This document shows positions 1 through 7,917 of a DNA stretch of 40,866 bases, piece by piece; the stretch's first letter is position 1; every line of letters begins with the position of its first letter. The position numbers and the translations under genes are program-made. The stretch covers positions 1 through 40,866 of the forward strand of contig JANXNW010000195.1 of NCBI GenBank assembly GCA_025353905.1. The letters run 5' to 3'. This DNA is from Hymenobacter sp. (GTDB lineage Bacteria; Bacteroidota; Bacteroidia; Cytophagales; Hymenobacteraceae). The notes beneath the pieces were generated by a model. That model saw only the letters and a list, made by a program, of their open reading frames with translations. It was not told the origin of the DNA and did no database searches.

Positions 1-72
1 GGAGGTTCGCGGAGTGTAATGTCCCCGCTCTGCGAACCTCCGCGTTTTTCCTCCGCGAACCTCTGCGGGAAC
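1..72. repeat. CTCTGCG-type inverted repeat at the left edge
   Basis: Bases 1-14 (GGAGGTTCGCGGAG) pair with bases 29-42 (CTCTGCGAACCTCC) with one mismatch, and a third copy of the same word lies at 50-69. The element may continue beyond the window. A related CTCTGCG-rich stretch sits at the other end of the window (40669-40710). No coding potential is seen here. Confidence 0.6.
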
Positions 73-106
73 TGTCCCCTCCAAGCCGATTGCGTAAGTC
101 CTAAAG

Positions 107-1966
107 CTAATCACTAATCACTAAACCCTCGGCTTGCCGCTGGTTGAGGCGCCAGTAGAGGCTGCCGGTCTGGGCCAGCAGCTCGGTGTGGGTGCCGCGC
201 TGCACGATGCGGCCGGCTTCGAGCACGATAATCTGGTCGGCGTGGCGCACGGTGCTCAGCCGGTGGGCGATGACGAGCGAGGTGCGCGAGGCCATCAGGC
301 GGGTGAGGGCTTCCTGCACGAGCTGCTCGCTTTCGGTGTCGAGGGCCGAGGTGGCTTCGTCGAGGATGAGCAGGGGCGGGTTGCGCAGCACGGCCCGCGC
401 GATGCTCAGCCGCTGCCGCTGCCCGCCCGAGAGTCGCGAGCCGCGGTCGCCGATGCTCGTCTGGTAACCCAGCGGCGAAGCCATAATAAAGTCGTGCGCG
501 TTGGCCGTTTTGGCGGCCGCGATTACTTCTTCTTCCGTGGCTTCGGTGTTGAATTTTATGTTGTTGAATATCGTGTCGTTAAACAAAATACTCTCCTGCG
601 TGACGATGCCCATTTGCGCCCGCACCGAGTGCAGGGTGCAGGCGCGCAGGTCGTGCCCATCGAAGAGTACCTGGCCCGCGCTGGGGTCGTAGAAGCGGGG
701 CAGCAGGTCGGCCAGGGTGCTTTTGCCGCCGCCGCTGGGCCCGACGAGCGCCACCATCTGGCCCGGCTCAATCACCAGGTTGATGCCTTGCAGCACGGCC
801 ACTTCGCCGTATTGAAAGCTGACGTCGCGCAGCTCGACCCGCCCTTGCAAGGGCGGCAGCACCCGCGCGCCGGGCTGCTCGCGGATGCGCAGCTCGGTGT
901 CGATAACGCCCAGCACCCGCCCGCCCGCCACCAGCCCGCGCTGAATGTTGCTGAACGCGCCCGACAGGTTTTTGGCGGGTGTCAGAATCTGCGAAAACAG
1001 GATGATGTAGCCCACGAACGTGGAGCCGTTCAGAGTAGACGTGCCGCTCAGCACCAGCGAGCCGCCGTAGTAGAGCAGCCCGGCCACGACGGTGACGCCC
1101 GCGAACTCCGAAAACGGCGAGGCTAGGTCGCGGGTGTTGTCGATGCGCTGCGTGGTGCGGGCGTAGAGGTTGTTGTAGAAATCGAACTTGCCCAGCACGT
1201 AGGGCCGGGCGTTGAAGGCTTTCACCACGCGCATCCCGCCCAACGTTTCTTCGATGACCGACAGCATCTGGCCCAGCGTAGTCTGGCTGATGGTGGCGTG
1301 CCGCCGCAGCCGCTTCGACACGCTGGCGATGATGCCGCCCGAAACGGGCAGCAGCACGAGCGAAAACCAGGTGAGCTGGGCCGACATCGAGAACAGGAGC
1401 ACGAAAATGCCGACGATGTTGAGCGGCTCCTTGAAAACGGCGGTGAGCGTATTGACCACCGAAATCTCGACTTCCTGCACGTCGTTGGTGAGGCGCGAAA
1501 TCAGGTCGCCCTTGCGCTCGTTCGAGAAGTAGCCCAGCTCCAATTCAGTAATACGCCCAAACAGCGCCTCGCGCACGTTGCGCACCACCCGCGCCCGCAC
1601 CCGCGCCAGCAGCCGCCCGCCGAGGTAGCGAAACACATTACTCAAAAACACCGACCCGATGAGCAGTACGCACACGAAGCTCAGCGTGCCCTGCTTGCCG
1701 TGGCGGGCCAGCGTCTGGTCGAAGTAAAAATTGAACAGCGCCTTGATGTAGCCCAGCGACACGGCAAAAGCCGGCACGCTGGCCGGACCTGCCCCAGCTG
1801 CCCCAACGTGCGCGTCGGTGGTGCCAAAGAGCACGTTGAGCAGCGGAATAACCAGCGTGAAGTTGGCGATGCCAAACACGATGCCCAGCGTGGCATAGAC
1901 CGCGTAGAGCGGCACAAAGTCGGCGTAGGGCCGCGAGAAGGCCAGCAAGCGCAGGTAAGTCTTCAT
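107..1966 (-). CDS. ABC exporter, MsbA-like permease/ATPase fusion
   Basis: A 619-residue half-transporter that should work as a homodimer in the inner membrane, pumping lipids, lipid A-linked sugars or drugs outward; the substrate cannot be read from the sequence. About the first 345 residues form a six-helix ABC type 1 membrane domain. The nucleotide-binding domain follows, with Walker A GPSGGGKS near residues 409-416, the signature LSGGQ near 512-516, Walker B LLILDEATSA near 532-541 and the H-loop histidine in IAHR near 566-569. Length is normal for MsbA-type exporters. The ATG lies directly against a repeat array that fills the upstream gap. The last five residues (LVISD) and the stop are encoded by a repeated word, TTAGTGATTAGTGATTAG. 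Lipid export is an inference; a multidrug exporter is equally possible. Confidence 0.92.
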   Translation of the reverse strand: MKTYLRLLAFSRPYADFVPLYAVYATLGIVFGIANFTLVIPLLNVLFGTTDAHVGAAGAGPASVPAFAVSLGYIKALFNFYFDQTLARHGKQGTLSFVCVLLIGSVFLSNVFRYLGGRLLARVRARVVRNVREALFGRITELELGYFSNERKGDLISRLTNDVQEVEISVVNTLTAVFKEPLNIVGIFVLLFSMSAQLTWFSLVLLPVSGGIIASVSKRLRRHATISQTTLGQMLSVIEETLGGMRVVKAFNARPYVLGKFDFYNNLYARTTQRIDNTRDLASPFSEFAGVTVVAGLLYYGGSLVLSGTSTLNGSTFVGYIILFSQILTPAKNLSGAFSNIQRGLVAGGRVLGVIDTELRIREQPGARVLPPLQGRVELRDVSFQYGEVAVLQGINLVIEPGQMVALVGPSGGGKSTLADLLPRFYDPSAGQVLFDGHDLRACTLHSVRAQMGIVTQESILFNDTIFNNIKFNTEATEEEVIAAAKTANAHDFIMASPLGYQTSIGDRGSRLSGGQRQRLSIARAVLRNPPLLILDEATSALDTESEQLVQEALTRLMASRTSLVIAHRLSTVRHADQIIVLEAGRIVQRGTHTELLAQTGSLYWRLNQRQAEGLVISD

Positions 1967-2254
1967 TAATCGCAGATTTTGCAGAATGCTCGTCGGGCGT
2001 TGGAAGCTCGTCGGACGTTGGCTTTAATCGCAGATTTTGCCGAGGCTCGTTCCGTGTTGGAAGCTCGTCGAACGTTGGATTTAATCGCAGATTTTGCCGA
2101 GGCTCGTTCCGTGTTGGAAGCTCGTCGAACGTTGGATTTGGACCTCGACTGAATGACGGTTCTGCTTTCGGGTCTAATTGTCCGGCCGACGTCCAAATCC
2201 AACGTTCGACGAGCTTCCAACATCAAACGAGCCTCTGCAAAATCTGCGATTAAA
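1966..2254. repeat. 57-bp tandem repeats plus an inverted copy filling an intergenic gap
   Basis: Three direct units start with TTAATCGCAGATTTTGC at 1966 (58 bp, diverged), 2024 and 2081 (57 bp, identical to each other). A fourth copy lies inverted at 2191-2254, separated by a 54-bp spacer. The array occupies the whole gap between two minus-strand genes: its inner edge supplies the first base pair of the ABC exporter start codon, and its outer edge supplies the TAA stop of the outer-membrane protein gene. No promoter is obvious inside it. Confidence 0.9.
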
Positions 2255-4160
2255 GCTCGTGCAGTCGCTGGGCGATGTTCCAGCGCAGGGCCAGCGAGGG
2301 GAAAACCTCGGTGCCCGACACGGTGCCGTAGTAGGTAGGCTGGTCGAGCTGCTGGCGGCGCACGACGAGGCTCGCATCGAGAAACACGTTCAGGCGGGGC
2401 TGGTAGGTGGCGGTCAGGTCGAGGTGCAGCACCCGGCTTTTGTTGCCCTGGCCGGTGCGGTTGTCGTAGAGCTGCGGGGCGGTGGAGTAGGGAAAAAGCG
2501 GGTTGCCGCCCTGATTGACGATGCTACCGTCCGGGGCCACCGGGTCGAGGCCCTGCACCCAGTAGAACGCCTTGCCCACCAGGTTCAGGCGCGGGGCGGG
2601 CTGGTAGCTGAGAATGGCCAGCACTTCGGTGAAGTTGGCCCCCAGCGGGTGGGCCAGCGGCTGCTGGTAGTTGGTGTAGCTGCGGTAGAGGGCGTAGGGG
2701 GCCACGGCCTGGTAGGTGTAGGGCCGCACGTAGTTGGTTTCGACCTGCAAATCGAGGTTGCGCACCCCGCCTACGTCGAGCAGCTTGGCCCCGAGCTGTA
2801 AGCCCTGCTTGTTGCCATACCAGCCGGTGGCCTGCAAGATGTCCTGAATGCGAAACTCATTGATAATGAGCTGACCATAGACCTGCGCCCGGTGGGCGAT
2901 GTTCCAGCGGAAATCGGCCCCGAGCAGGGCCTTGTCGGCCGAGCCAACCTGCTGCTCGATGGCTTTGTAGAAGATAATCGGGTTCAGGTACTGCAATTCC
3001 AGCCCCCGCCCCGGCCCGCCCTGCATGATGGACTCGAACACGCCGAGGTTGAACGTCGGTGTAATATCGAAGCTGAGGTGGTGAAGGGCCAGGTATTTTT
3101 TGGGGTAGAGCTGGTCGGCGTTTTTCTTCTGGGCAATCAGCTCGGCGAAAATCGTCTGGTAGTTGAATTTCCAGACCCGCACGTTGAGCTTGAGGAAGAA
3201 ATACGGGTTGCTGTAGTCGGAGAGGATGAGCGAGCGGTAGCCGTTACCGATGGTGTTGCGGTCGTGGGCGAGCTGCACGAAAATATGCTTGGTGGCGGCG
3301 TAGGTGAGGCCCCCGCGCACGTTGAAAAAGTCGTAGGAGCTGCCGCCCTGCGTCTTGTAGTATTTCCAGTAGCCCTCGTGGGCCACCACTGTGTCGCGCA
3401 CGGTGCGCTGCTGCACCCAGCCCGGCACGGCTATTTGGTTGTCCGTCCAGGTGCCATAAAAGCCCAGGCGCTGGTCCACCAGTCCCTCGAACGCGATGCC
3501 GCGGGTATTGACGTAGCGCAGGCCCGGCAAGGCCCCGTCGCCGCGGTCGGCCCCCACTTGCAGCAGGGCCACGGGGCTGATGCGGAAGGCCAGCCCGTCG
3601 CTCTTAACTGAATAAAAATCGGTCTGCTTGCGAAAAAAAGCCTTCAGCAGCGGCTGGCGGCTTTGATTGAGGCTGTCGCCGGTGGGCGAAAACAGCCAGT
3701 TGTCCTTGACCAGATACTCGGCGTTGAAGCGGTCCACGGGGCTGAGCGCGCCGCCATCGCCGAGTATTTGTTCGCCGAGGTGGGCCGCCGCCGCGCGCGG
3801 GTAGGGCCGGACGCTGGGGTGCGGCAGCCGCGCCGAATCGGTGCCGTACTTAATGGCGTAGCGGTCGAGCAGCCGGTACGTGTTCGGGTCGAGCGGCACG
3901 AAAAGCGGAGCCTGATAAACGGCCGAAGCCGGAGCCGCGCCGAGCCGCTCGGACGGACGTCGCACGGGGCGCACGGCCAGCACCGGCTTGGTCGGGGCCA
4001 GTCGGTTAGCAGTCGAGTCGGCGGACAGCTTATCGTTGAAAATGTACCAGTTAGCGCCCGAAGTGGGCGTGGCGGCCGGAATCGCGGCCGGAGTCGTCGG
4101 CGTTTGGGCCGCGAGCGGGCCGGCCAGCGCGAGCGTCAAAAAGAGGAGGGAGTAGTTCAT
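2250..4160 (-). CDS. Outer-membrane protein, RemB/Wzi capsule-assembly-like
   Basis: A 636-residue protein with a clear Sec signal peptide starting MNYSLLFLTLALAG and a probable cleavage after LAAQ. The rest is rich in alternating aromatic strands, as in outer-membrane beta barrels, and contains stretches such as GLELQYLNPIIFYKAIEQQ and LLGADFRWNIAHRAQVYGQ that resemble the Bacteroidota capsule-assembly Wzi / gliding-motility RemB family. RemB in Flavobacterium is linked to surface gliding, and Wzi to attaching capsule to the outer membrane; which applies here is unknown. The reading frame stays open 62 codons further upstream, but that part crosses REP-like repeats and lacks signal-peptide character, so the start at 4160 is preferred. 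The TAA stop is part of the inverted 57-bp repeat. Confidence 0.65.
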   Translation of the reverse strand: MNYSLLFLTLALAGPLAAQTPTTPAAIPAATPTSGANWYIFNDKLSADSTANRLAPTKPVLAVRPVRRPSERLGAAPASAVYQAPLFVPLDPNTYRLLDRYAIKYGTDSARLPHPSVRPYPRAAAAHLGEQILGDGGALSPVDRFNAEYLVKDNWLFSPTGDSLNQSRQPLLKAFFRKQTDFYSVKSDGLAFRISPVALLQVGADRGDGALPGLRYVNTRGIAFEGLVDQRLGFYGTWTDNQIAVPGWVQQRTVRDTVVAHEGYWKYYKTQGGSSYDFFNVRGGLTYAATKHIFVQLAHDRNTIGNGYRSLILSDYSNPYFFLKLNVRVWKFNYQTIFAELIAQKKNADQLYPKKYLALHHLSFDITPTFNLGVFESIMQGGPGRGLELQYLNPIIFYKAIEQQVGSADKALLGADFRWNIAHRAQVYGQLIINEFRIQDILQATGWYGNKQGLQLGAKLLDVGGVRNLDLQVETNYVRPYTYQAVAPYALYRSYTNYQQPLAHPLGANFTEVLAILSYQPAPRLNLVGKAFYWVQGLDPVAPDGSIVNQGGNPLFPYSTAPQLYDNRTGQGNKSRVLHLDLTATYQPRLNVFLDASLVVRRQQLDQPTYYGTVSGTEVFPSLALRWNIAQRLHEL

Positions 4161-4207
4161 CAACCGGAAAGCGACCCGAACGCGGGCAGGCCCGGCAAAA
4201 TTACGTC

Positions 4208-4350
4208 GGGCACAAGTGGGACGCAGCCTTCGCTGCGTCGGGCGCACGGGGCGGCCGTTGGGCACAAGTAGAACGCAGTCTTTGCTGCGTTGCGCGCGGA
4301 CTGGCCGCCTCGTCCCGCGCGTAACGCAGCAAAGGCTGCGTTCCACCTAC
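4208..4350. repeat. REP cluster, family A (three hairpins, GTAG-type heads)
   Basis: Three REP-like hairpins lie between divergent genes. One at 4216-4239 (+) has head GTGG, stem GACGCAGC, loop CTTC and stem GCTGCGTC. One at 4268-4291 (+) has head GTAG, stem AACGCAGT, loop CTTT and stem GCTGCGTT. One at 4323-4350 (-) reads AACGCAGC, CTTT, GCTGCGTT with GTGG directly before the stem and GTAG four bases further out. The second and third face each other. The first two also lie in a roughly 52-bp direct repeat that starts GGGCACAAGT at 4208 and 4260. Confidence 0.85.
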
Positions 4351-4363
4351 GACCTTCGCGGCC

Positions 4364-5311
4364 GTGCTTCAGCTGCTGCCTTTCTCTGCCCTCGACCTGG
4401 CCCGCTGGGATGCCTGCGTGGCGGCCAGCCCCGGTGCGCCGCCCGGCTCGCAGGCGTGGTGGCTGCAAGCCACGGCCAGCCGCTGGAATGCCGTGGTCGA
4501 AGTTGGACCGGCCGGCGAGTACTGCTCGCTGCTGCCGCTGCCCACCCGCTGGCGGCCAGCGGGCCGGGTTGTGTACCAGCCGCACTTCACCCAGCAGCTG
4601 GGCTTGGTGCTGACCGCAGCCAGCCAGCACCGCGAGCTGGCCCCGTACCTGGCCCTGGCGGCGCGGCACTGCGCCGGCTTCTACCAGCAGCTCGCGCCCG
4701 AAGCCTCGCCGCTGCCCGCGCTGCCGCCCGGCTTCATGGCCACCGAGCGCCGCACCTATCACCTCGATTTGAGCCCGCCGGTGGAGGTCCTGCGCCGGGC
4801 ATATGCCGCCGACCACCGCCGCCGCCTGCGCCGCAACGACGAACTGCCCGCGCCGCTGGTCGTGGCCGAAAGCGAGGATTTGGAGGAGTTGATTCAGCTT
4901 CTCCTGACTTATCGCGGGGCGGCGCACACCGGACTGCGGCTGCGTCACTACGACGCGCTGCGGCGGCTCTACGCCGCGGCCCAGGCGCGCGGGCTGGCCG
5001 AGCTGCGGCAGGTGCGCTGCCCGGCCACGGGCGCGCTGCTGGCCGGGGCTTTGTTCGTGCGGCACCGGGGCGGGCTGGTTTACTTGTTCGCGGCGGCTTC
5101 GCCCGAGGGAAGGACAGCTTCCGCGCCGCTGCTGATGCTCGACGAGGCCATCGGCCGCCACGCCGGGCAGCCGGGCCTCGTGCTCGACTTTGAGGGGGGC
5201 AGTCAGCCGGTCATTGGGCGTTTCTTCGCCAACTTCGGGGCGCGGCCCGTGGCCTACCCCGCGCTCAGCTTCACCCCAACGCCCTGGTTTTTAAGATGGA
5301 TGCGCCCTTAG
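4364..5311 (+). CDS. FemAB/GNAT-like acyltransferase
   Basis: A 315-residue soluble protein that starts with GTG. The C-terminal half looks like the acyl-CoA N-acyltransferase fold of the FemAB / BioF2-like group: a basic YAADHRRRLRRND stretch, then GALLAGALFVRHRGGLVYLF, and the typical ending LDFEGGSQPVIGRFFANFGA, where a conserved DFEGS-type loop precedes a substrate-binding helix. Related proteins transfer acyl or aminoacyl groups in cell-envelope or exopolysaccharide synthesis; the substrate here is unknown. A REP hairpin ends 14 bases before the start codon. The 3' end overlaps the upp start by 16 bases, so the two genes are probably co-transcribed and translationally coupled. Confidence 0.7.
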   Translation: MLQLLPFSALDLARWDACVAASPGAPPGSQAWWLQATASRWNAVVEVGPAGEYCSLLPLPTRWRPAGRVVYQPHFTQQLGLVLTAASQHRELAPYLALAARHCAGFYQQLAPEASPLPALPPGFMATERRTYHLDLSPPVEVLRRAYAADHRRRLRRNDELPAPLVVAESEDLEELIQLLLTYRGAAHTGLRLRHYDALRRLYAAAQARGLAELRQVRCPATGALLAGALFVRHRGGLVYLFAAASPEGRTASAPLLMLDEAIGRHAGQPGLVLDFEGGSQPVIGRFFANFGARPVAYPALSFTPTPWFLRWMRP

Positions 5312-6000
5312 ACCCCGCTGCTCAACAACCAGCAATCAGCAATCAGCCACCCGAAACCCGCCTGCATGTGGTCTGCGCCGAGCCCAGCATCGCCAATCAT
5401 TTCCTGGCTGAGCTGCGCGACGTGAACGTGCAAAAGGACAGCCTGCGCTTCCGCCGCAACTTGCAGCGGCTGGGCGAAATCATCGCCTGCCGCATCTCCG
5501 CCCAGCTTTCGTACACGCCCCAGACCGTGCGCACCCCGCTCGGGGCGGCTGCCAGCCAGCTGCTGCGCGATTTTCCGGTGCTGGCCACCGTGCTGCGGGC
5601 CGGGCTGCCGTTTCACCAGGGCTTTCTCAATTATTTCGACCAGAGCCCCAGCGCCTTCGCCGCCGCCTACCGCATCGAGGGCACCGCCCAGGTGCAGGTG
5701 CAGCTGGATTACCTAAGCGCGCCGAGCCTCGACGAGCGCGTGCTCATCCTGGCCGACCCGATGCTGGCCACCGGCAGCAGCCTGGTGCAAACCTACCGGG
5801 CCATGCTCCGTTTCGGGATGCCGCGCCAGGTGCACATCGCCGCCGTCATCGCCTCGCCCGAGGGCCTGGCCTACGTGCAGCGCGAAATCCCGGAAGCCAC
5901 GCTTTGGGTTGCCGCCGTCGATGACCACCTCGACGCGCAAGCCTACATCGTGCCCGGCCTCGGCGACGCGGGGGACTTGGCGTTTGGCAGTAAGATTTAG
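5296..6000 (+). CDS. upp: Uracil phosphoribosyltransferase
   Basis: Converts uracil plus PRPP to UMP and pyrophosphate in pyrimidine salvage in the cytoplasm. The 234-residue protein shows the PRPP-binding loop LADPMLATGSSLV, the TVLRAGLPF segment that follows a conserved TPLG region, and the C-terminal uracil-binding signature YIVPGLGDAGDLAFG. It is about 25 residues longer than usual at the N-terminus; this extra part is low in complexity and encoded by a short tandem repeat (CAGCAAT words near 5327-5343). No better start is visible downstream, and the ATG lies inside the end of the preceding acyltransferase gene. Confidence 0.93.
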   Translation: MDAPLDPAAQQPAISNQPPETRLHVVCAEPSIANHFLAELRDVNVQKDSLRFRRNLQRLGEIIACRISAQLSYTPQTVRTPLGAAASQLLRDFPVLATVLRAGLPFHQGFLNYFDQSPSAFAAAYRIEGTAQVQVQLDYLSAPSLDERVLILADPMLATGSSLVQTYRAMLRFGMPRQVHIAAVIASPEGLAYVQREIPEATLWVAAVDDHLDAQAYIVPGLGDAGDLAFGSKI

Positions 6001-6002
6001 GG

Positions 6003-6112
6003 CTGTTGTTTTTTGTTGATTGTTCTTTGTTGGCGGTTTCTGCGGTCGTCGAAACAGGCTCACAACAACAAGCCAGCAGCAAAAAATAACAAACAATCAA
6101 CACCAAACAACC
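6003..6112. repeat. Imperfect AT-rich inverted repeat after upp
   Basis: A left arm at about 6003-6023 (TGTTGTTTTTTGTTGATTGTT) matches the reverse complement of a right arm at about 6092-6112 with a few mismatches; both contain TGTTGATTGTT or its complement. The left arm begins just after the upp stop and the right arm ends just before the next start codon, so the palindrome fills the gap. It is much more AT-rich than the flanking genes. It may act as a weak terminator. Confidence 0.5.
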
Positions 6113-6120
6113 AGACTCCC

Positions 6121-6567
6121 ATGCCCGAATACCTGCTCAAGCTGGCTTCCATTTACTTGCTCAGCACGTTCAAGTTCGTGGGCGGGCCGCTGCTGGGGCG
6201 GGGCATGGGCCTGAGCTTCTGGCCCACGCTGAGCCTGACGGTGGCGGGCATGATGACGAGCGTCGTGCTCATTTCGGGCGTGGGCCGGCGCTGGGTGCGC
6301 TACAAGCAGCAGCAGCGGCGCGCGCGGCAGGTGCCGGTTTTTTCGCCCCGCGCGCGACGCATCGTGCGGGTGTTTCAGCGCTTCGGCATGGCGGGCATCG
6401 CCTTTCTCACCCCGATACTGCTCACCCCGGTCGGCGGCACGGTCATCGCCACGCTGCTCGGCGTGCCGCGCGGGCGCATCCTGCTGCACATGCTCTGGAG
6501 CGCCCTGCTCTGGGGCAGCGTACTCACGCTGGCCAGCGAGCAGCTGGCGCGGCTGCTGCATCGGTGA
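6121..6567 (+). CDS. Small integral membrane protein, function unknown
   Basis: A 148-residue protein with three or four predicted membrane helices: YLLKLASIYLLSTF, then FWPTLSLTVAGMMTSVVLISG, a basic cytoplasmic loop (RRWVRYKQQQRRARQ), MAGIAFLTPILLTPVGGTVI and ILLHMLWSALLWGSVLTLA. The proline- and glycine-rich helix pair recalls small SNARE-associated/DedA or small multidrug-export proteins, but no diagnostic motif is present and I do not assign a function. It follows upp on the same strand at 120 bases, with an inverted repeat in between. The stop lies in the word GGTGAACTGGTGATTGAG, a repeat word that recurs in tandem, on the other strand, upstream of the BrkB-like gene. Confidence 0.75.
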   Translation: MPEYLLKLASIYLLSTFKFVGGPLLGRGMGLSFWPTLSLTVAGMMTSVVLISGVGRRWVRYKQQQRRARQVPVFSPRARRIVRVFQRFGMAGIAFLTPILLTPVGGTVIATLLGVPRGRILLHMLWSALLWGSVLTLASEQLARLLHR

Positions 6568-6724
6568 ACTGGTGATTGAGTGTTCGCTGAGAAAGAAATC
6601 AAAGATTTATGGGGACTTCTCCAAAAAAGAAAAGCCCCGACTGCTGGTCGAGGTCTTCTCAAATGTGCGCCTGGTACCTGTGGACGACTCAGCTCGCGGA
6701 AGCTGTCAAGTCTCATAAACAAAC

Positions 6725-7267
6725 CTATCTGGTCCGGCGCATACCCGGTGGGTCAAACATCATTCCATGATGGGTCAAGCGGTTGTGCGCGGCCTTGGCA
6801 TCGAGCGTTCCCGTGATGAGTCCGTGCACGGTAACGCGCGTGTCGGGATACTGCTTGCCCATTTCGTAGCTGCCATCCACGCCCACCTTGGCGACCTTCG
6901 CGTCCATTTCGGCGTTGGCTCCAAGCTTGCCCGTTCGGGTCAGCGTAGTATCCGCTCCGAAAAGCACGTCCATGTCTACGCTAAACTCATACCGGTCAGT
7001 GCCCACGGGGTAATGAGAAGAACCCATTAGGCCACGCGGAAAATTAAGCTGGCAGTTGCTCGGACCATCAACCCGAAACCAGAGCTTCGCGTCGTGCGTC
7101 AGCCGCTTGGTCTTTGGATCAATCCGGTACTGGACAGTTAGCAACAAATCAGGCACCCGAAATTTGTCGTCATACGTGGCCAGGCTGGGGATGCTGTGCG
7201 TGATTTTGTGCGTGTAGTATGGGTCGGCGGCTATCTCGTCGTACCAGGGGATAAGTTTGACAAACAT
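6725..7267 (-). CDS. Unrecognised 180-residue protein
   Basis: I do not recognise this protein. It has no signal peptide or membrane helix and looks like a mostly beta-stranded soluble domain, with stretches such as DLLLTVQYRIDPKTKRL, AKLWFRVDGPSNCQLNFP and RYEFSVDMDVLFGADTTLT. Its codon and base use look visibly less GC-rich than neighbours, a possible sign of recent acquisition. It lies 12 bases downstream of a lipoprotein gene on the same strand, so the two are likely one transcription unit and may act together at the envelope. The preceding 6568-6724 stretch on the plus strand shows no gene. Confidence 0.65.
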   Translation of the reverse strand: MFVKLIPWYDEIAADPYYTHKITHSIPSLATYDDKFRVPDLLLTVQYRIDPKTKRLTHDAKLWFRVDGPSNCQLNFPRGLMGSSHYPVGTDRYEFSVDMDVLFGADTTLTRTGKLGANAEMDAKVAKVGVDGSYEMGKQYPDTRVTVHGLITGTLDAKAAHNRLTHHGMMFDPPGMRRTR

Positions 7268-7279
7268 GTGAAGAGAGAA

Positions 7280-7780
7280 TTAATGGGGGGTGAGAGGAAT
7301 GTGTTCCAGTACTTTAAGTGAATCAATGCGGCGGTAAATATCGGCCATCCGAGCTGTCTCATTCGGATATCCTACTAAATGTCCATCAACCCCATCATGG
7401 AATGGCGTATCCCAAACGGAGTCACTAACGGCTGTTGAGCCGTTTGGCTGAACGGGGTTTTTAGCAGTGGCAGAGTCTCTCTTAGCTTGCTGCTTCGCTG
7501 ACCATTTTGCCATATCCAAGCGACGTAATTGTCGGGCAAGTGCAAGTTCGCGCTGAGTACGGGCGCTCCAGGGTTTTACGCTAAACGAGTCCAGGTAGCG
7601 CAAATCATAGTGAAGCGCACCGTCGTGCTCGGGAGAAAGGCGGGCACCGGGCGGGCGGGCGGGTACCTCCCCTGGGGTACCAGGCTTGGCTACCGGGGCG
7701 CGCGGGTCGCAGGCGCTTAGTCCGCTCAGCAGCAGGGCGGCAACTAGCGGCGCAGCAGGAAGGAAGAGCAGTTGTTTCAT
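7280..7780 (-). CDS. Unrecognised lipoprotein
   Basis: A 166-residue protein with a lipoprotein signal: MKQLLFLPAAPLVAALLLS followed by the lipobox LSAC, so the mature protein should start with a lipidated cysteine. The rest is charged, with a helical section (RELALARQLRRLDMAKWSAK) and no domain I recognise. An ATG 21 bases upstream (7801) is possible, but the start at 7780 gives a standard n-region. It heads a two-gene unit with the unknown 180-residue protein after it. Nothing is seen in the 137 bases that separate it from the DEAD-box helicase gene. Confidence 0.65.
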   Translation of the reverse strand: MKQLLFLPAAPLVAALLLSGLSACDPRAPVAKPGTPGEVPARPPGARLSPEHDGALHYDLRYLDSFSVKPWSARTQRELALARQLRRLDMAKWSAKQQAKRDSATAKNPVQPNGSTAVSDSVWDTPFHDGVDGHLVGYPNETARMADIYRRIDSLKVLEHIPLTPH

Positions 7781-7917
7781 GGCACGAAGGAAGGTGGACA
7801 AACGGACTCGTCAAAAGAATCCAACACCGAAAGCTACTGCTTTTTTTGGAATTACTCAGCTGGGCTCGGCTCTTGAGGTAAGCAGCTCAGCCAACGGGAG
7901 TCATCAGGTGTATATTC

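Noticed and set aside
1966-2137. CRISPR array
   Set aside because: Units are contiguous without unique spacers, and no cas genes are near.
1966-2226. A repeat peptide of 19-residue units encoded by the 57-bp array
   Set aside because: The frame is open, but there is no start context, no signal of selection and the same repeat is inverted nearby; more likely a non-coding repeat.
6761-7404. Exact 14-base inverted repeat CATTCCATGATGGG, 6761-6774 and 7391-7404
   Set aside because: A match of this length is expected by chance a few times in a window of this size, and both copies are inside coding sequence.
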